Part shown: piece by piece, positions 1-8,220 of the stretch
How positions within the stretch are numbered: the first letter of the stretch is position 1
Layout of the letters: each line of letters begins with the position of its first letter
Source of the DNA: Streptomyces sp. XY006
GTDB taxonomy: Bacteria > Actinomycetota > Actinomycetes > Streptomycetales > Streptomycetaceae
DNA length: 47,655 nt
NCBI RefSeq assembly: GCF_002237655.1
Contig: NZ_NOKT01000044.1
Location: forward strand, 1-47,655
Direction of reading: 5' to 3'
The notes under the pieces: model-generated
Seen by the model: the letters and a program-made list of their open reading frames with translations, nothing else
Told to the model about the DNA's origin: nothing
Databases searched by the model: none
Position numbers and translations under genes: made by a program

Positions 1-90
1 ACCGCAGCCACCAGCCCCTGTCACCGCCCGAGCCGAAAACTGAAACGAACCACGACTCACGTGGCGAGACGTGAACTCAAGACCAGATCA
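1..90. other. Window edge, no gene seen
   Basis: This stretch lies downstream of the minus-strand hydrolase. It is somewhat less GC-rich than its surroundings, and I see no convincing coding frame or hairpin in it. Confidence 0.5.
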
Positions 91-966
91 CTAGGAGCCG
101 CCGGCCACGCCGTCCCAGAAGTCGGCGAGGGCCCGGGCCGTCGGCAGCGGCCGGTCGGCGTTGGGGGAGTGCTCCGCCCCCGCGACGACCGTGCGGTGCG
201 CGTCCAGCCGTACGGCCATGTCGTCGAGGAGCGGCACCGGCCAGGTGTCGTCGCGTTCACCCGACAGGACGTGGAACGGCAGCGGTACTGCGGCGAGTTC
301 GGCGACACGGTCCGGCTCGGTGCACAACTGACGTCCCGTCGCCAGCAGTTGGGCGGGCCTGTTGCCCAGCCAGCGGCGGCGCAACTGCTCCTCGTCGCCG
401 AGGCCGCGGGCCGGCCCGCCGACCTCCTCCGGCGGTCCCATGGCCCTGATCGCCTCCCACACCTCCGCCATCGACAGCACGGCGAGCGCGTCCCGGAGCA
501 GCTTCACCCGCTGCTGCTGGGAGACGGAGATCTCCGCCGGTCCGGACGACATCAGGGTGAACGACAGGAAGGGCGAGTGGTCGAGCAGCACGGCGGCACG
601 GGCGATCTGTCCGCCGAGCGAGTGCCCGACGAGATGCACCGGCCCGCCCAGCGCCTCGGCCTGCGCGAGCACGTCCCGCGCCAGCTCCGGCTGGGCATAG
701 GCGGATTCGTCGTCGGCCGGGCCGTCCGACTCGTGCTGTCCACGGCCGTCCACGGCGACGAGCCGGTATCCCCGCGCCGCGAGCGGCTCGTGCAGCAGCC
801 GGAAGTCCTCCTTGCTGCCGGTGAATCCGGGCAGCATCAGGACGACGCCCCTGACCTCCGTCCCCGGCTCCGGTGACGAGTCGACGACGGCGAACTCGCC
901 CCGGGCCGTGCGCAGCTGGTACGCGCGGGCGCCCGGAGGCGGAGGAAAGGCGGGGTGGCTGGTCAC
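91..966 (-). CDS. Alpha/beta-fold hydrolase
   Basis: A 291-residue cytoplasmic alpha/beta hydrolase. The predicted triad is Ser116 in the nucleophile elbow GHSLGG, an Asp near 239 in GERDD, and His266 in AEHSPN. The oxyanion-hole segment LPGFTGS lies near residue 45. There is no signal peptide or membrane segment. The fold fits a serine esterase or related hydrolase, but the substrate cannot be read from the sequence. The start is GTG. It has no Shine-Dalgarno, but a TACCCT hexamer ends 7 nt before it, so the mRNA may be leaderless. It lies downstream of the helicase gene on the same strand, separated by a strong hairpin, so it is probably its own transcription unit. Confidence 0.88.
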   Translation of the reverse strand: MTSHPAFPPPPGARAYQLRTARGEFAVVDSSPEPGTEVRGVVLMLPGFTGSKEDFRLLHEPLAARGYRLVAVDGRGQHESDGPADDESAYAQPELARDVLAQAEALGGPVHLVGHSLGGQIARAAVLLDHSPFLSFTLMSSGPAEISVSQQQRVKLLRDALAVLSMAEVWEAIRAMGPPEEVGGPARGLGDEEQLRRRWLGNRPAQLLATGRQLCTEPDRVAELAAVPLPFHVLSGERDDTWPVPLLDDMAVRLDAHRTVVAGAEHSPNADRPLPTARALADFWDGVAGGS

Positions 967-973
967 GGGGGTG

Positions 974-979
974 AGGGTA
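974..979 (-). promoter_or_regulatory. Candidate -10 box for a leaderless hydrolase mRNA
   Basis: Read on the minus strand this is TACCCT (TAnnnT), 7 nt before the GTG start. No Shine-Dalgarno lies between them. No good -35 is visible. Confidence 0.35.
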
Positions 980-1023
980 GCGGGTGGGCGGCCGGCACCG
1001 GCGGCGCGCCCGGCGGAACGCCA

Positions 1024-1056
1024 ACGGCCCGGCCCCCTGTGCGGGGACCGGGCCGT
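1024..1056 (-). terminator. Hairpin after the DEAD-box helicase gene
   Basis: A 9-bp perfect inverted repeat (1024-1032 with 1048-1056) encloses a further C-run/G-run pairing. It sits 15 nt past the helicase stop codon. There is no U-tract, which is common for Streptomyces terminators. Confidence 0.7.
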
Positions 1057-1070
1057 CGAACGGGAGTGTG

Positions 1071-3638
1071 TCAGCCCTCCGTGGACTCCGCGGCGGCCGT
1101 GGCCTTGCGGGTACGGCGGACCCGGGGCTTGGCCTCCGCGACGCCCTCAGCCGTGTCGACTGCGGCCTCGGCCTTGGCTGCCGCGGTCTTGCGGGTGCGG
1201 CGGGGCTTGGCCTCGGTGGCGTCGGGCTCCTGAGCCGTCTGGGCCGGGATGTCGGCGGCCTGGACGGTTTCGGTGGGCTCGGCGGCCTTGCGGGTGCGTC
1301 GGCGCGGCTTGGCCTCGGCGGCGTCCGCCTCCGGGGCGGCCGTCTCCGTCTGCGCGGCGGCCGTCTTGCGCGTCCGTCGCGGCTTGGCCTCCGCGACGCC
1401 CTCAGCCGTGTCGACTGCGGCCTCGGCCTTGGCTGCCGCGGTCTTGCGGGTGCGGCGGGGCTTGGCCTCGGTGGCGTCGGGCTCCTGAGCCGTCTGCGCC
1501 GGGATGTCGGCGGCCTGGACGGGCTCGGTGGCCTCGGCGGCCTTGCGGGTGCGCCGGCGCGGCTTGGCCTCGGTGCCTTCGGCGGTGTCGACGGCGGCCT
1601 CGGCGGCCGTGGCCTTGCGGGTACGGCGGCGCGGCTGGGCCTCGGTGGCTTCGGAGGTGTCGACGGCGGCTTCGGCGGCCTTGGTGGCCGCGGTCTTGCG
1701 GGTGCGGCGCGGCTTGGTCTCCGCGACGCCCTCCGCCGTCTCGACGGCCGCCTCGGCCGCGGGTGCCGCGGCCTTGCGGGTGCGGCGGCGCGGCTTGGCC
1801 TCGGTGGCCTCGGGCTCCGCAGTGACCGGAGCGGCCTCCGCGACGACCGTCGGCTCCGTGGCCGACGGCGTCACCGCGGCCTCGGCCTCGACCGCCGGGG
1901 CCTCGACCACCGGGGTCTGCGGCGCCGCTGTCTCCACGGCCACCGTCTCCGACCTGCGCGTACGGCGCCGGCGCGGCTTCGCGGCCGTCTCGGGCGCCTC
2001 CGCCGTGCCCTCGGCCGTCGCGACGGCGTCCTCCGCCGGCGCGGACGCGGCCGTCTCGACGGGCGTGACCGCCGCGGCCTCGGCCGGCGCACCGCCGCGC
2101 GTACGGCGACGGCGACGCGGCGTGCGCGGAGCCGTGTCGGCCTCCGCCTCGGCCGTGCCACCGGCGACGGGAGCAGGGGCCTGAGTCTCCGGCGCGGTCG
2201 TGCCGGCGGAACCCGGCGCGTCCAGCGAGGTCCCGCCGCGTGTGCGGCGACGGCGGCGCGGCGTACGCGCGGAACGCTCGCGGTCGGCCGAGCGGGACTC
2301 GTCCCGGTCGCCGCGGCCACCCCGGCCGCCACGCCCGCGCGCCCCGCGGCCGCCCGTCTCGCCCAGGTCCTCCAGCTCCTCCGCGTCCAGCCCGGCGCGC
2401 GTGCGCTCCGAGCGCGGCAGGACGCCCTTCGTGCCCTCGGGGATGCCGAGGTCGGAGAAGAGGTGCGGGGACGTGGAGTACGTCTCCGGCGGGTCGTTGA
2501 AGTCCAGCTCCAGCGCCTTGTTGATCAGCTGCCAGCGCGGGATGTCGTCCCAGTCGACGAGCGTGATCGCCGTACCCTTCGCGCCCGCGCGGCCCGTACG
2601 GCCGATGCGGTGCAGGTACGTCTTCTCCTCTTCCGGCGACTGGTAGTTGATGACGTGGGTCACGCCCTCGACGTCGATGCCGCGCGCGGCGACGTCGGTG
2701 CAGACGAGCACGTCCACCTTGCCGTTGCGGAAGGCCCGCAGGGCCTGCTCGCGCGCGCCCTGGCCCAGGTCGCCGTGGACCGCGCCGGAGGCGAAACCGC
2801 GCTGCTTCAGCTGGTCCGCGAGGTCGGCCGCCGTGCGCTTGGTGCGGCAGAAGACCATGGCCAGCCCGCGGCCCTCGGCCTGGAGGATGCGCGCGACCAT
2901 CTCGGGCTTGTCCATGTTGTGCGCGCGGTAGATGAACTGCTTGGTGTTCGCGACCGTCGCGCCCGCGTCGTCCGGCGCCGTGGCCCGGATGTGCGTGGGC
3001 TGCGACATGTAGCGACGGGCCAGGCCGATGACCGCGCCCGGCATGGTGGCCGAGAACAGCATGGTCTGACGGCGCACCGGCAGCATGTTGATGATCTTCT
3101 CGACGTCGGGCAGGAAGCCCAGGTCGAGCATCTCGTCGGCCTCGTCGAGGACCAGGCACCGGACGTGCTTGAGGTTCAGCTTCTTCTGTCCGGCGAGGTC
3201 GAGCAGGCGGCCCGGGGTGCCGACGACCACGTCGACGCCCTTCTTGAGGGCCTCGACCTGAGGCTCGTAGGCCCGGCCGCCGTAGATCGCGAGGACGCGC
3301 ACGTTGCGCACCTTGCCCGCGGTCAGCAGGTCGTTGGTGACCTGCGTGCACAGCTCGCGCGTGGGGACGACGACGAGGGCCTGCGGGGCGTCGGTGAGGT
3401 CCTCGGGCTTGGCGCGTCCGGCCTCGACGTCGGCGGGGACGGTGACGCGCTCGAGGAGCGGGAGGCCGAAGCCCAGCGTCTTGCCGGTGCCGGTCTTGGC
3501 CTGGCCGATGACGTCCGTGCCCGACAGGGCCACGGGGAGCGTCATCTCCTGGATGGGGAAGGGGTTGATGATGCCGACGGCCTCCAGGGCCTCGGCCGTC
3601 TCGGGAAGGATTCCGAGCTCTCGGAACGTCGTAGTCAG
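1071..3638 (-). CDS. DEAD-box ATP-dependent RNA helicase with long basic repeat tail
   Basis: An RhlE/CsdA-type RNA helicase that unwinds RNA using ATP. Core motifs numbered from the chosen start: Q motif around 24-30, Walker A AKTGTGKT 47-54, PTREL 92-96, DEAD 165-168, SAT 196-198, HRIGRTGR 343-350. The core ends near residue 400. About 450 residues follow of low-complexity sequence rich in Ala, Glu, Pro and Arg, with many PRRRTRK-type basic clusters, probably a disordered RNA-binding tail. The chosen start is an unusual CTG with an AGAGG Shine-Dalgarno 7 nt upstream, directly before the conserved TTTFRELG segment. The open frame continues upstream, and an in-frame ATG about 50 codons earlier (MSARASARS) would add an Arg-rich extension. 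Length from the chosen start is 855 residues. It is divergent from the MiaE-like gene. Function is secure; the start is not. Confidence 0.93.
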   Translation of the reverse strand: MTTTFRELGILPETAEALEAVGIINPFPIQEMTLPVALSGTDVIGQAKTGTGKTLGFGLPLLERVTVPADVEAGRAKPEDLTDAPQALVVVPTRELCTQVTNDLLTAGKVRNVRVLAIYGGRAYEPQVEALKKGVDVVVGTPGRLLDLAGQKKLNLKHVRCLVLDEADEMLDLGFLPDVEKIINMLPVRRQTMLFSATMPGAVIGLARRYMSQPTHIRATAPDDAGATVANTKQFIYRAHNMDKPEMVARILQAEGRGLAMVFCRTKRTAADLADQLKQRGFASGAVHGDLGQGAREQALRAFRNGKVDVLVCTDVAARGIDVEGVTHVINYQSPEEEKTYLHRIGRTGRAGAKGTAITLVDWDDIPRWQLINKALELDFNDPPETYSTSPHLFSDLGIPEGTKGVLPRSERTRAGLDAEELEDLGETGGRGARGRGGRGGRGDRDESRSADRERSARTPRRRRRTRGGTSLDAPGSAGTTAPETQAPAPVAGGTAEAEADTAPRTPRRRRRTRGGAPAEAAAVTPVETAASAPAEDAVATAEGTAEAPETAAKPRRRRTRRSETVAVETAAPQTPVVEAPAVEAEAAVTPSATEPTVVAEAAPVTAEPEATEAKPRRRTRKAAAPAAEAAVETAEGVAETKPRRTRKTAATKAAEAAVDTSEATEAQPRRRTRKATAAEAAVDTAEGTEAKPRRRTRKAAEATEPVQAADIPAQTAQEPDATEAKPRRTRKTAAAKAEAAVDTAEGVAEAKPRRTRKTAAAQTETAAPEADAAEAKPRRRTRKAAEPTETVQAADIPAQTAQEPDATEAKPRRTRKTAAAKAEAAVDTAEGVAEAKPRVRRTRKATAAAESTEG
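1126..1522. repeat. 255-bp tandem duplication in the helicase tail
   Basis: Positions 1126-1267 and 1381-1522 are identical except for one base (1242 versus 1497). The offset is 255 bp, exactly 85 codons, so the reading frame is kept. The rest of the tail holds older, diverged copies of the same Ala/Lys/Arg repeat. Confidence 0.92.
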
Positions 3639-4022
3639 GGTGCTGCCTCTTCTGTGTGGGCGGCGCGAGGCGAGCGCGGGGGTCGTGTCGGACCGTGCCG
3701 GGGACGTCGGCTGCCTACGGGCGGGCCGTAGAGCACGGGACCGCGCCGACGCTCTAGCGCTCATGCCGCTGAGGGTGTCCCCTCCGGGTCTCGTACGCGT
3801 GGTGCCGTACGCCGGGGAGGGCTGTCGGGTCGGAGCCGATCGGGCCACCGACCGGGCATCCTCATACGTGCGGCCTGTCGAGATACGTCGACGTACCAGC
3901 AGGCGCATTACCACCATACCCCGGATTCGCGCACATGCGATGGCCGATTTGGTCACGTAGTCGTGGTCACAGTGATTGACCAGGGCCTTACGCCTCGGGG
4001 CGGGCGGGCTATTGTGCGCTTC
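3639..4022. promoter_or_regulatory. Divergent intergenic region, helicase / MiaE-like gene
   Basis: A 384-bp region between divergent genes. The helicase side is long, consistent with an extended 5' untranslated leader, although part of it could be coding if the upstream ATG is used. A possible minus-strand -10 (TATGGT) lies at 3918-3913 and has no clear -35. On the plus strand, TATTGT at 4010-4015 is the likely -10 of the MiaE-like gene. I see no RNA gene. Confidence 0.45.
4010..4015 (+). promoter_or_regulatory. Candidate -10 box, leaderless MiaE-like mRNA
   Basis: TATTGT ends 7 nt before the ATG at 4023, with no Shine-Dalgarno between them. This is the spacing expected if transcription starts at the ATG. 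A TTGACC at 3976-3981 is too far upstream to be its -35. Confidence 0.5.
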
Positions 4023-4772
4023 ATGACGAGCTCTGACAAGCCTGAGAACGCCTCGGACACCGCCCCCGCCGCCCCCACCGGTGTCGCCGCCCGGGACTGG
4101 GCGACGGCCTCCGCCGACCCGCAGTACCGTGCCGCGGTCGTGGACCTGCTCGGTGCGCTCGCCTACGGGGAGCTCGCGGCGTTCGAGCGGCTCGCGGAGG
4201 ACGCCAAGCTGGCGCCGACGCTGGAGGACAAGGCGGAGCTGGCGAAGATGGCCTCGGCCGAGTTCCACCACTTCGAGCGGCTGCGCGACCGGCTCGCCGA
4301 GATCGGGGAGGAGCCGACGTCCGCCATGGAGCCGTTCGTCGCGGCCTACGACGGCTTCCACAAGCAGACGGCACCCTCGGACTGGCTGGAGGGGCTCGTC
4401 AAGGCCTATGTCGGCGACTCCATCGCCAGCGACTTCTACCGGGAGGTGGCGGCCCGGCTGGACTCCGACACCCGCTCGCTGGTGCTGGCCGTGCTCGACG
4501 ACACCGGGCACGGCGGCTTCGCCGTGGAGAAGGTGCGCGCGGCGATCGACGCGGACCCGCGGGTGGGCGGGCGGCTCGCGCTGTGGGCGCGGCGGCTGAT
4601 GGGCGAGGCCCTGTCGCAGTCCCAGCGGGTGGTCGCCGACCGGGACGCGCTGTCGACCATGCTCGTCGGCGGTGTCGCGGACGGCTTCGACCTCGCCGAG
4701 GTCGGCAAGATGTTCTCCCGGATCACGGAGGCCCACACCAAGCGGATGGCCGCGCTGGGGCTGGCCGCGTAG
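4023..4772 (+). CDS. Ferritin-fold protein of the MiaE-like family
   Basis: A 249-residue helical protein resembling the actinobacterial branch of the tRNA-(ms2io6A)-hydroxylase (MiaE) ferritin-like family. Visible di-iron candidates are the Glu residues in GELAAFERLAED and the EFHHFERLRD motif near residue 80, where Glu and His are spaced as in ferritin-like helices. More acidic residues in the second half could complete the site. True MiaE hydroxylates a modified adenosine next to the anticodon. Whether this branch acts on tRNA is unknown, so the call is to the fold family. The ATG follows the TATTGT box and lacks a Shine-Dalgarno. From memory, the mycobacterial homologue also sits beside the DEAD-box helicase. 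Confidence 0.85.
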   Translation: MTSSDKPENASDTAPAAPTGVAARDWATASADPQYRAAVVDLLGALAYGELAAFERLAEDAKLAPTLEDKAELAKMASAEFHHFERLRDRLAEIGEEPTSAMEPFVAAYDGFHKQTAPSDWLEGLVKAYVGDSIASDFYREVAARLDSDTRSLVLAVLDDTGHGGFAVEKVRAAIDADPRVGGRLALWARRLMGEALSQSQRVVADRDALSTMLVGGVADGFDLAEVGKMFSRITEAHTKRMAALGLAA

Positions 4773-4795
4773 CCGGTCGAACTCCCCATGCCCTG

Positions 4796-4888
4796 GTCGG
4801 GGAGGCGGTCAGAGCCCCTTGGGCCTGTTGGGGAGGCGGTCAGAGTCCCCTCGGGCCTGTTGAGGACTCGGTCAGGGTTCGGGGCCCT
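4796..4888. repeat. Three tandem ~31-nt hairpin repeats past the MiaE-like gene
   Basis: Imperfect direct repeats at 4796-4826, 4827-4858 and 4859-4888. The first two differ at only a few bases. In copies 1 and 2 a GGGG block pairs with a CCCC block across an 11-nt GGCGGTCAGAG loop, so each unit can form a small hairpin. The array starts 24 nt after the stop codon and lies between convergent genes, so it may act in termination or RNA 3'-end stability. Confidence 0.8.
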
Positions 4889-4936
4889 GCCGAGGGTCCT
4901 CGCCGCGTCGTCTTGAGCGCCACCATCGGCGACCCG

Positions 4937-5206
4937 TCAGGCGGTCGCCGATCGGCGGCGCAGTCTTCCCGCGGGGCGCAGCAGCAGTGACAGCGAGGCC
5001 ACCGAGACGATCACCGCGCCGAGCAGCACCACCAGCAGGTGCCCGGCGTCCAGCGCACTGTGCATGACGAACGCCCCGAAGAGCGCACCGGCGACGCCGG
5101 TCGACAGGACCAGGGGGCGGGACGGCAGGCGGTGCGCCAGCCGGTGCGTGGCCGCCCAGGCCAGAGCCAGGCCGAGGATCGCGGAACTCAGCGCTTCCAG
5201 GAGCAT
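4937..5206 (-). CDS. Small integral membrane protein
   Basis: An 89-residue protein with about three hydrophobic segments (roughly residues 5-20, 33-50 and 57-77 from MLLEALSS) and an Arg-rich C-terminus, suggesting a cytoplasmic tail. The start chosen is the ATG at 5206, which has a strong GGGAGGGA Shine-Dalgarno. The open frame continues about 27 codons upstream, but that part lacks a ribosome site and is not hydrophobic. I do not recognise a family and assign no function. It ends convergently with the MiaE-like gene. Confidence 0.72.
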   Translation of the reverse strand: MLLEALSSAILGLALAWAATHRLAHRLPSRPLVLSTGVAGALFGAFVMHSALDAGHLLVVLLGAVIVSVASLSLLLRPAGRLRRRSATA

Positions 5207-5395
5207 GTCGGGGGTCCCTCCCACATGGCCGGCCTGCCCAAATCGGTCGTAGCCCGTCTTACCCCTGACCTGCGGAATCCAATCCACCCCTGTGGGCTAC
5301 CTGTGCTCCATCCGTGGAGGAACGCCGGTGCCGCAAGGGCCGCCGGCACGCAAGGACACGCCGAGGAGGCGGGGCGGCGAACGCCCGGAAGCGAC

Positions 5396-5432
5396 GAGGG
5401 GGCGGGCCGGCCGAAGCCGTCCCGCCCCCTCG
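5396..5432 (-). terminator. Terminator hairpin after the DUF3107 gene
   Basis: The arms 5396-5406 and 5421-5432 form an 11-bp GC-rich stem with one bulged base. It lies 12 nt beyond the DUF3107 stop codon on the minus strand. Confidence 0.72.
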
Positions 5433-5443
5433 CACACGAGCGC

Positions 5444-5671
5444 CTACAGCGCGCCGAAGCCCACCTTGCGCGGGGCCGGCTCGCCGATCTCGACATAGGC
5501 GAGACGGTCGGCCGGAACGAGGACCTTGCGGCCGTGCTCGTCCACGAGGCTCAGCAGCGGCGACTTCCCGGCCAGCGCCTCGGACACCGCCCGCTCGACC
5601 TCCTCGGCACTCTGACCGCTCTCCAGAACGATCTCGCGGGGCGCGTGCTGCACGCCGATCTTGACCTCCAC
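5444..5671 (-). CDS. DUF3107 family protein
   Basis: A 75-residue acidic protein beginning VEVKIGVQHAPREIV, typical of the DUF3107 family, which is widespread in actinobacteria and has no established function that I know of. The start is the GTG at 5671, with GGAGGG 8 nt upstream; a longer frame reaching 5728 has a basic, unrelated N-terminus and was rejected. No membrane segment or cofactor motif is visible. It lies between the TetR gene and the small membrane protein on the same strand, in the same relative place I remember for the mycobacterial homologue (Rv3208A). Confidence 0.88.
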   Translation of the reverse strand: MEVKIGVQHAPREIVLESGQSAEEVERAVSEALAGKSPLLSLVDEHGRKVLVPADRLAYVEIGEPAPRKVGFGAL

Positions 5672-5806
5672 GGCTATGTCCCTCCGACGGTCAGTGATGT
5701 GCGCGACCTTCCGCGCCGTACGCAGCACACATTAGCCCGGTGAGGGGACGTACACGCTCCGCCCGAGAACGCCACGAGCGAACACCGGACGGGAACAACG
5801 TGCCCG

Positions 5807-6454
5807 TCAGTGGTGCTGCTGGTCCGTCCCGTGCAGCGGGAAGCCCGCGATGCCGCGCCACGCCAGCGAGGTCAGCAGCTGCACCGCCTGGTCGCGGGGC
5901 ACGCTGCGGTCGCTGTGCAGCCACGACCGCGCCACCACCTGGGCGAGCCCGCCCAGGCCCGAGGCGAGCAGCATCGACTCCGCGCGGGACAGGCCGGTGT
6001 CCTCGGCGATCACGTCGCAGATCGCCTCGGCGCACTCGTTGGTGACCTTGTCGACGCGCTCGCGCACCGCCGGCTCGTTGGTCAGGTCCGACTCGAAGAC
6101 CAGCCGGAAGGCGCCGCCGTCGTCCTCGACGTACGCGAAGTACGCGTCCATCGTCGCCCGGACGCGCTGCTTGTTGTCGGTGGTCGACGCGAGCGCGTGC
6201 CGCACGGACTGGATGAGCGACTCGCAGTGCTGGTCCAGCAGGGCGAGGTAGAGGTCGAGCTTGCCCGGGAAGTGCTGGTAGAGCACCGGCTTGCTGACGC
6301 CGGCGCGCTCCGCGATGTCGTCCATCGCGGCCGCGTGGTAGCCCTGGGCCACGAAGACCTCCTGGGCGGCGCCCAGGAGCTGGTTGCGTCGGGCACGGCG
6401 CGGCAGGCGTGTGCCCCGCGGGCGAACCGCCTCTGTCTGCTCGATGGCTGTCAC
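5807..6454 (-). CDS. TetR-family transcriptional regulator
   Basis: A 215-residue regulator. The N-terminal TetR helix-turn-helix covers about residues 23-70, with the recognition region AAMDDIAERAGVSKPVLYQHF at about 42-62. The rest is the helical ligand-binding and dimerisation domain. The ligand is unknown. I choose the GTG at 6454, because the GGGAGG just upstream serves it as Shine-Dalgarno; an ATG 4 codons earlier lies directly against that site and is less likely. The DUF3107 gene follows on the same strand after 135 nt. A palindromic candidate operator lies upstream at 6573-6587, suggesting autoregulation. Confidence 0.92.
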   Translation of the reverse strand: MTAIEQTEAVRPRGTRLPRRARRNQLLGAAQEVFVAQGYHAAAMDDIAERAGVSKPVLYQHFPGKLDLYLALLDQHCESLIQSVRHALASTTDNKQRVRATMDAYFAYVEDDGGAFRLVFESDLTNEPAVRERVDKVTNECAEAICDVIAEDTGLSRAESMLLASGLGGLAQVVARSWLHSDRSVPRDQAVQLLTSLAWRGIAGFPLHGTDQQHH

Positions 6455-6572
6455 GCCGCCTCCCATAGTCGTCCACGTGCGGATCTGGCCGCGTCGCCAT
6501 CGTACTTTTCGGTAACCGTGGTGTGCGCGCCGAGAGCGCAGAATTTCACGGACCGGACGGTTATGAAAGCGG

Positions 6573-6587
6573 TTGAGAAGGTTTCAA
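6573..6587. promoter_or_regulatory. Candidate palindromic operator upstream of the TetR gene
   Basis: TTGAGAAGGTTTCAA is a partial 15-bp palindrome (TTGA-N-A-N3-T-N-TCAA) in an unusually AT-rich stretch about 120 nt upstream of the TetR start. It could be the regulator's own binding site. This is inference only. Confidence 0.28.
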
Positions 6588-6660
6588 ACAGTCTCAGAGC
6601 GGGCAAAATGCGGCTCCTTTCCCGCTCGGTGGCACGATCCGTCGCCCGCCGGGGCGAGCG

Positions 6661-6885
6661 TCACCGGTAGTCGTCCTCGTCGAGGGAGACGATCCGGGCC
6701 TGCTCCACGAGGTCGGCCTCGTTGGCGCGGTCCGGGTTGACGCCGGTCAGCGGGTCGTCACGGTCCGGCGCGAGCTCCGCCTGCTGCTCGGCCGCGTCGA
6801 CCTCGGGCGCCTCCACGTCGAACTCCGGCGTCTCGGGCACGTCCTCGGCCTCGAACGTCTCCGGGTCGGTGGGGTCTACGGCCAT
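6661..6885 (-). CDS. Small acidic hypothetical protein
   Basis: A 74-residue, very acidic and probably disordered protein (many Asp, Glu and Pro, no Cys, no hydrophobic segment). The ATG at 6885 has a GGAAGGGAG Shine-Dalgarno. A longer open frame to 7110 exists, but the part upstream of 6885 is basic and lacks a ribosome site. I do not recognise a family. It lies upstream of the TetR gene on the same strand and is divergent from the hydrolase at 7145. Confidence 0.7.
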   Translation of the reverse strand: MAVDPTDPETFEAEDVPETPEFDVEAPEVDAAEQQAELAPDRDDPLTGVNPDRANEADLVEQARIVSLDEDDYR

Positions 6886-7132
6886 GCTGGGCTCCCTTCC
6901 TACGAATGTCCCTGGGAATGCAGGGGCCACACGCGGGTGCCCTCTGAACGAGCCTAGGAGACACCCGATCCGGACGCCATGCGATCCGCGTCCGGGGTGT
7001 GACGCTGTGCGCATCCCTTCGACTGCTGCCTTCCATGGTGCTCCCGGGTGCCTCCTCCGTTCCCTTTCCAACGGGCTTCTCCCTGTGACGGCGAACACAG
7101 GCGAACGCATGAGTCACTGCGTGATCGTCTCG

Positions 7133-7138
7133 TAACAT
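7133..7138 (+). promoter_or_regulatory. Candidate -10 box, leaderless hydrolase mRNA
   Basis: TAACAT ends 6 nt before the ATG at 7145, with no Shine-Dalgarno. The -35 region is not obvious. The spacing predicts transcription starting at or next to the start codon. Confidence 0.5.
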
Positions 7139-7144
7139 TGCCGC

Positions 7145-8212
7145 ATGTCTTCGACCGAGCTGCCGTTCGTGCCGCCCGCCAATGTGCTGCCGAAGGTGGG
7201 GACCGTCCGGGTTGCGGAGGGGGAGCGGCTGAGGTCGGTCGAGCTGCCCGGGGTGACGCTGACGGTGCGGTCGAGGCCGCCCGCGCGTGAGGGCCTGCCT
7301 CCCGCCCTGTACGTGCACGGACTCGGGGGGTCCTCGCAGAACTGGTCGGCGCTGATGCCGCTGCTGGAGGACGTCGTCGATTCCGAGGCGCTCGATCTGC
7401 CGGGCTTCGGCGACTCCCCGCCCCCGGACGACGGCGACTACTCCGTCACGGGCCACGCGCGCGCGGTGATCCGCTACCTCGACGCCTCCGGCCGCGGGCC
7501 CGTGCACCTGTTCGGGAACTCGCTCGGCGGCGCCATCACCACCCGTGTCGCCGCGGTTCGGCCCGATCTCGTCCGTACGCTCACGCTTGTGTCACCCGCC
7601 CTGCCGGAAATCCGAGTGCAGCGCTCCGCCGTGCCGACGGGGCTGCTCGCCGTGCCCGGGATCGCGCCGCTCTTCACGCGCCTCACCCGGGAGTGGACCG
7701 CGGAGCAGCGCGTCCGCGGCGTGATGGCGCTGTGCTACGGGGACCCCGCGCGGGTCACGCCGGAAGGATTCCGCAACGCGGTGCAGGAGATGGAGCGGCG
7801 GCTGCGGCTGCCGTACTTCTGGGACGCGATGGCGCGCTCCGCGCGCGGGATCGTCAACGCCTACACCCTCGGTGGCCAGCACGGACTGTGGCGCCAGGCC
7901 GAGCGCGTGCTCGCGCCGACCCTGCTCGTCTACGGCGGCCGCGACCAGCTCGTCGGCTTCCGGATGGCCCAGAAGGCGGCCCGGGCCTTTCGCGACTCGC
8001 GGCTGGTGACGTTGCCGGACGCGGGACACGTGGCCATGATGGAGTACCCGGAGACGGTCGCCATGGCGTTCCGTGAACTGCTGGACGACTCCGGAGAGTT
8101 GGGTACGCAGCGCGCGCGGCGGGCGCGGGGCGCGGCGGACAGTGGTGACTCGCGTGCCCGCGCGGACGACGCCGTCGACCGGGACACCACCGACGAGAGC
8201 ATGGGGGGCTGA
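7145..8212 (+). CDS. Alpha/beta-fold hydrolase
   Basis: A 355-residue hydrolase of the epoxide-hydrolase/lipase-like superfamily. It has the oxyanion motif HGLGGSS at 58-64, nucleophile Ser126 in GNSLGG, acid Asp267 in GGRDQLVG and base His295 in DAGHVAMME. A lid region lies between about 150 and 250. The last 45 residues are a charged, low-complexity tail unlike the core. No signal peptide is seen. The substrate is unknown. The start has no Shine-Dalgarno and lies 6 nt after TAACAT. The DUF3152 gene starts 8 nt after the stop, so the two are probably co-transcribed. Confidence 0.9.
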   Translation: MSSTELPFVPPANVLPKVGTVRVAEGERLRSVELPGVTLTVRSRPPAREGLPPALYVHGLGGSSQNWSALMPLLEDVVDSEALDLPGFGDSPPPDDGDYSVTGHARAVIRYLDASGRGPVHLFGNSLGGAITTRVAAVRPDLVRTLTLVSPALPEIRVQRSAVPTGLLAVPGIAPLFTRLTREWTAEQRVRGVMALCYGDPARVTPEGFRNAVQEMERRLRLPYFWDAMARSARGIVNAYTLGGQHGLWRQAERVLAPTLLVYGGRDQLVGFRMAQKAARAFRDSRLVTLPDAGHVAMMEYPETVAMAFRELLDDSGELGTQRARRARGAADSGDSRARADDAVDRDTTDESMGG

Positions 8213-8220
8213 GGCGCGAC

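Noticed and set aside
984..3731. 915-codon plus-strand frame over the helicase
   Set aside because: Shadow of the helicase repeats in high-GC DNA; composed of RGLG-type low-complexity text with no domain.
5691..6500. 269-codon frame antisense-overlapping region of the TetR gene
   Set aside because: Arg/Gly-rich shadow in another frame of the clear TetR gene on the same strand.
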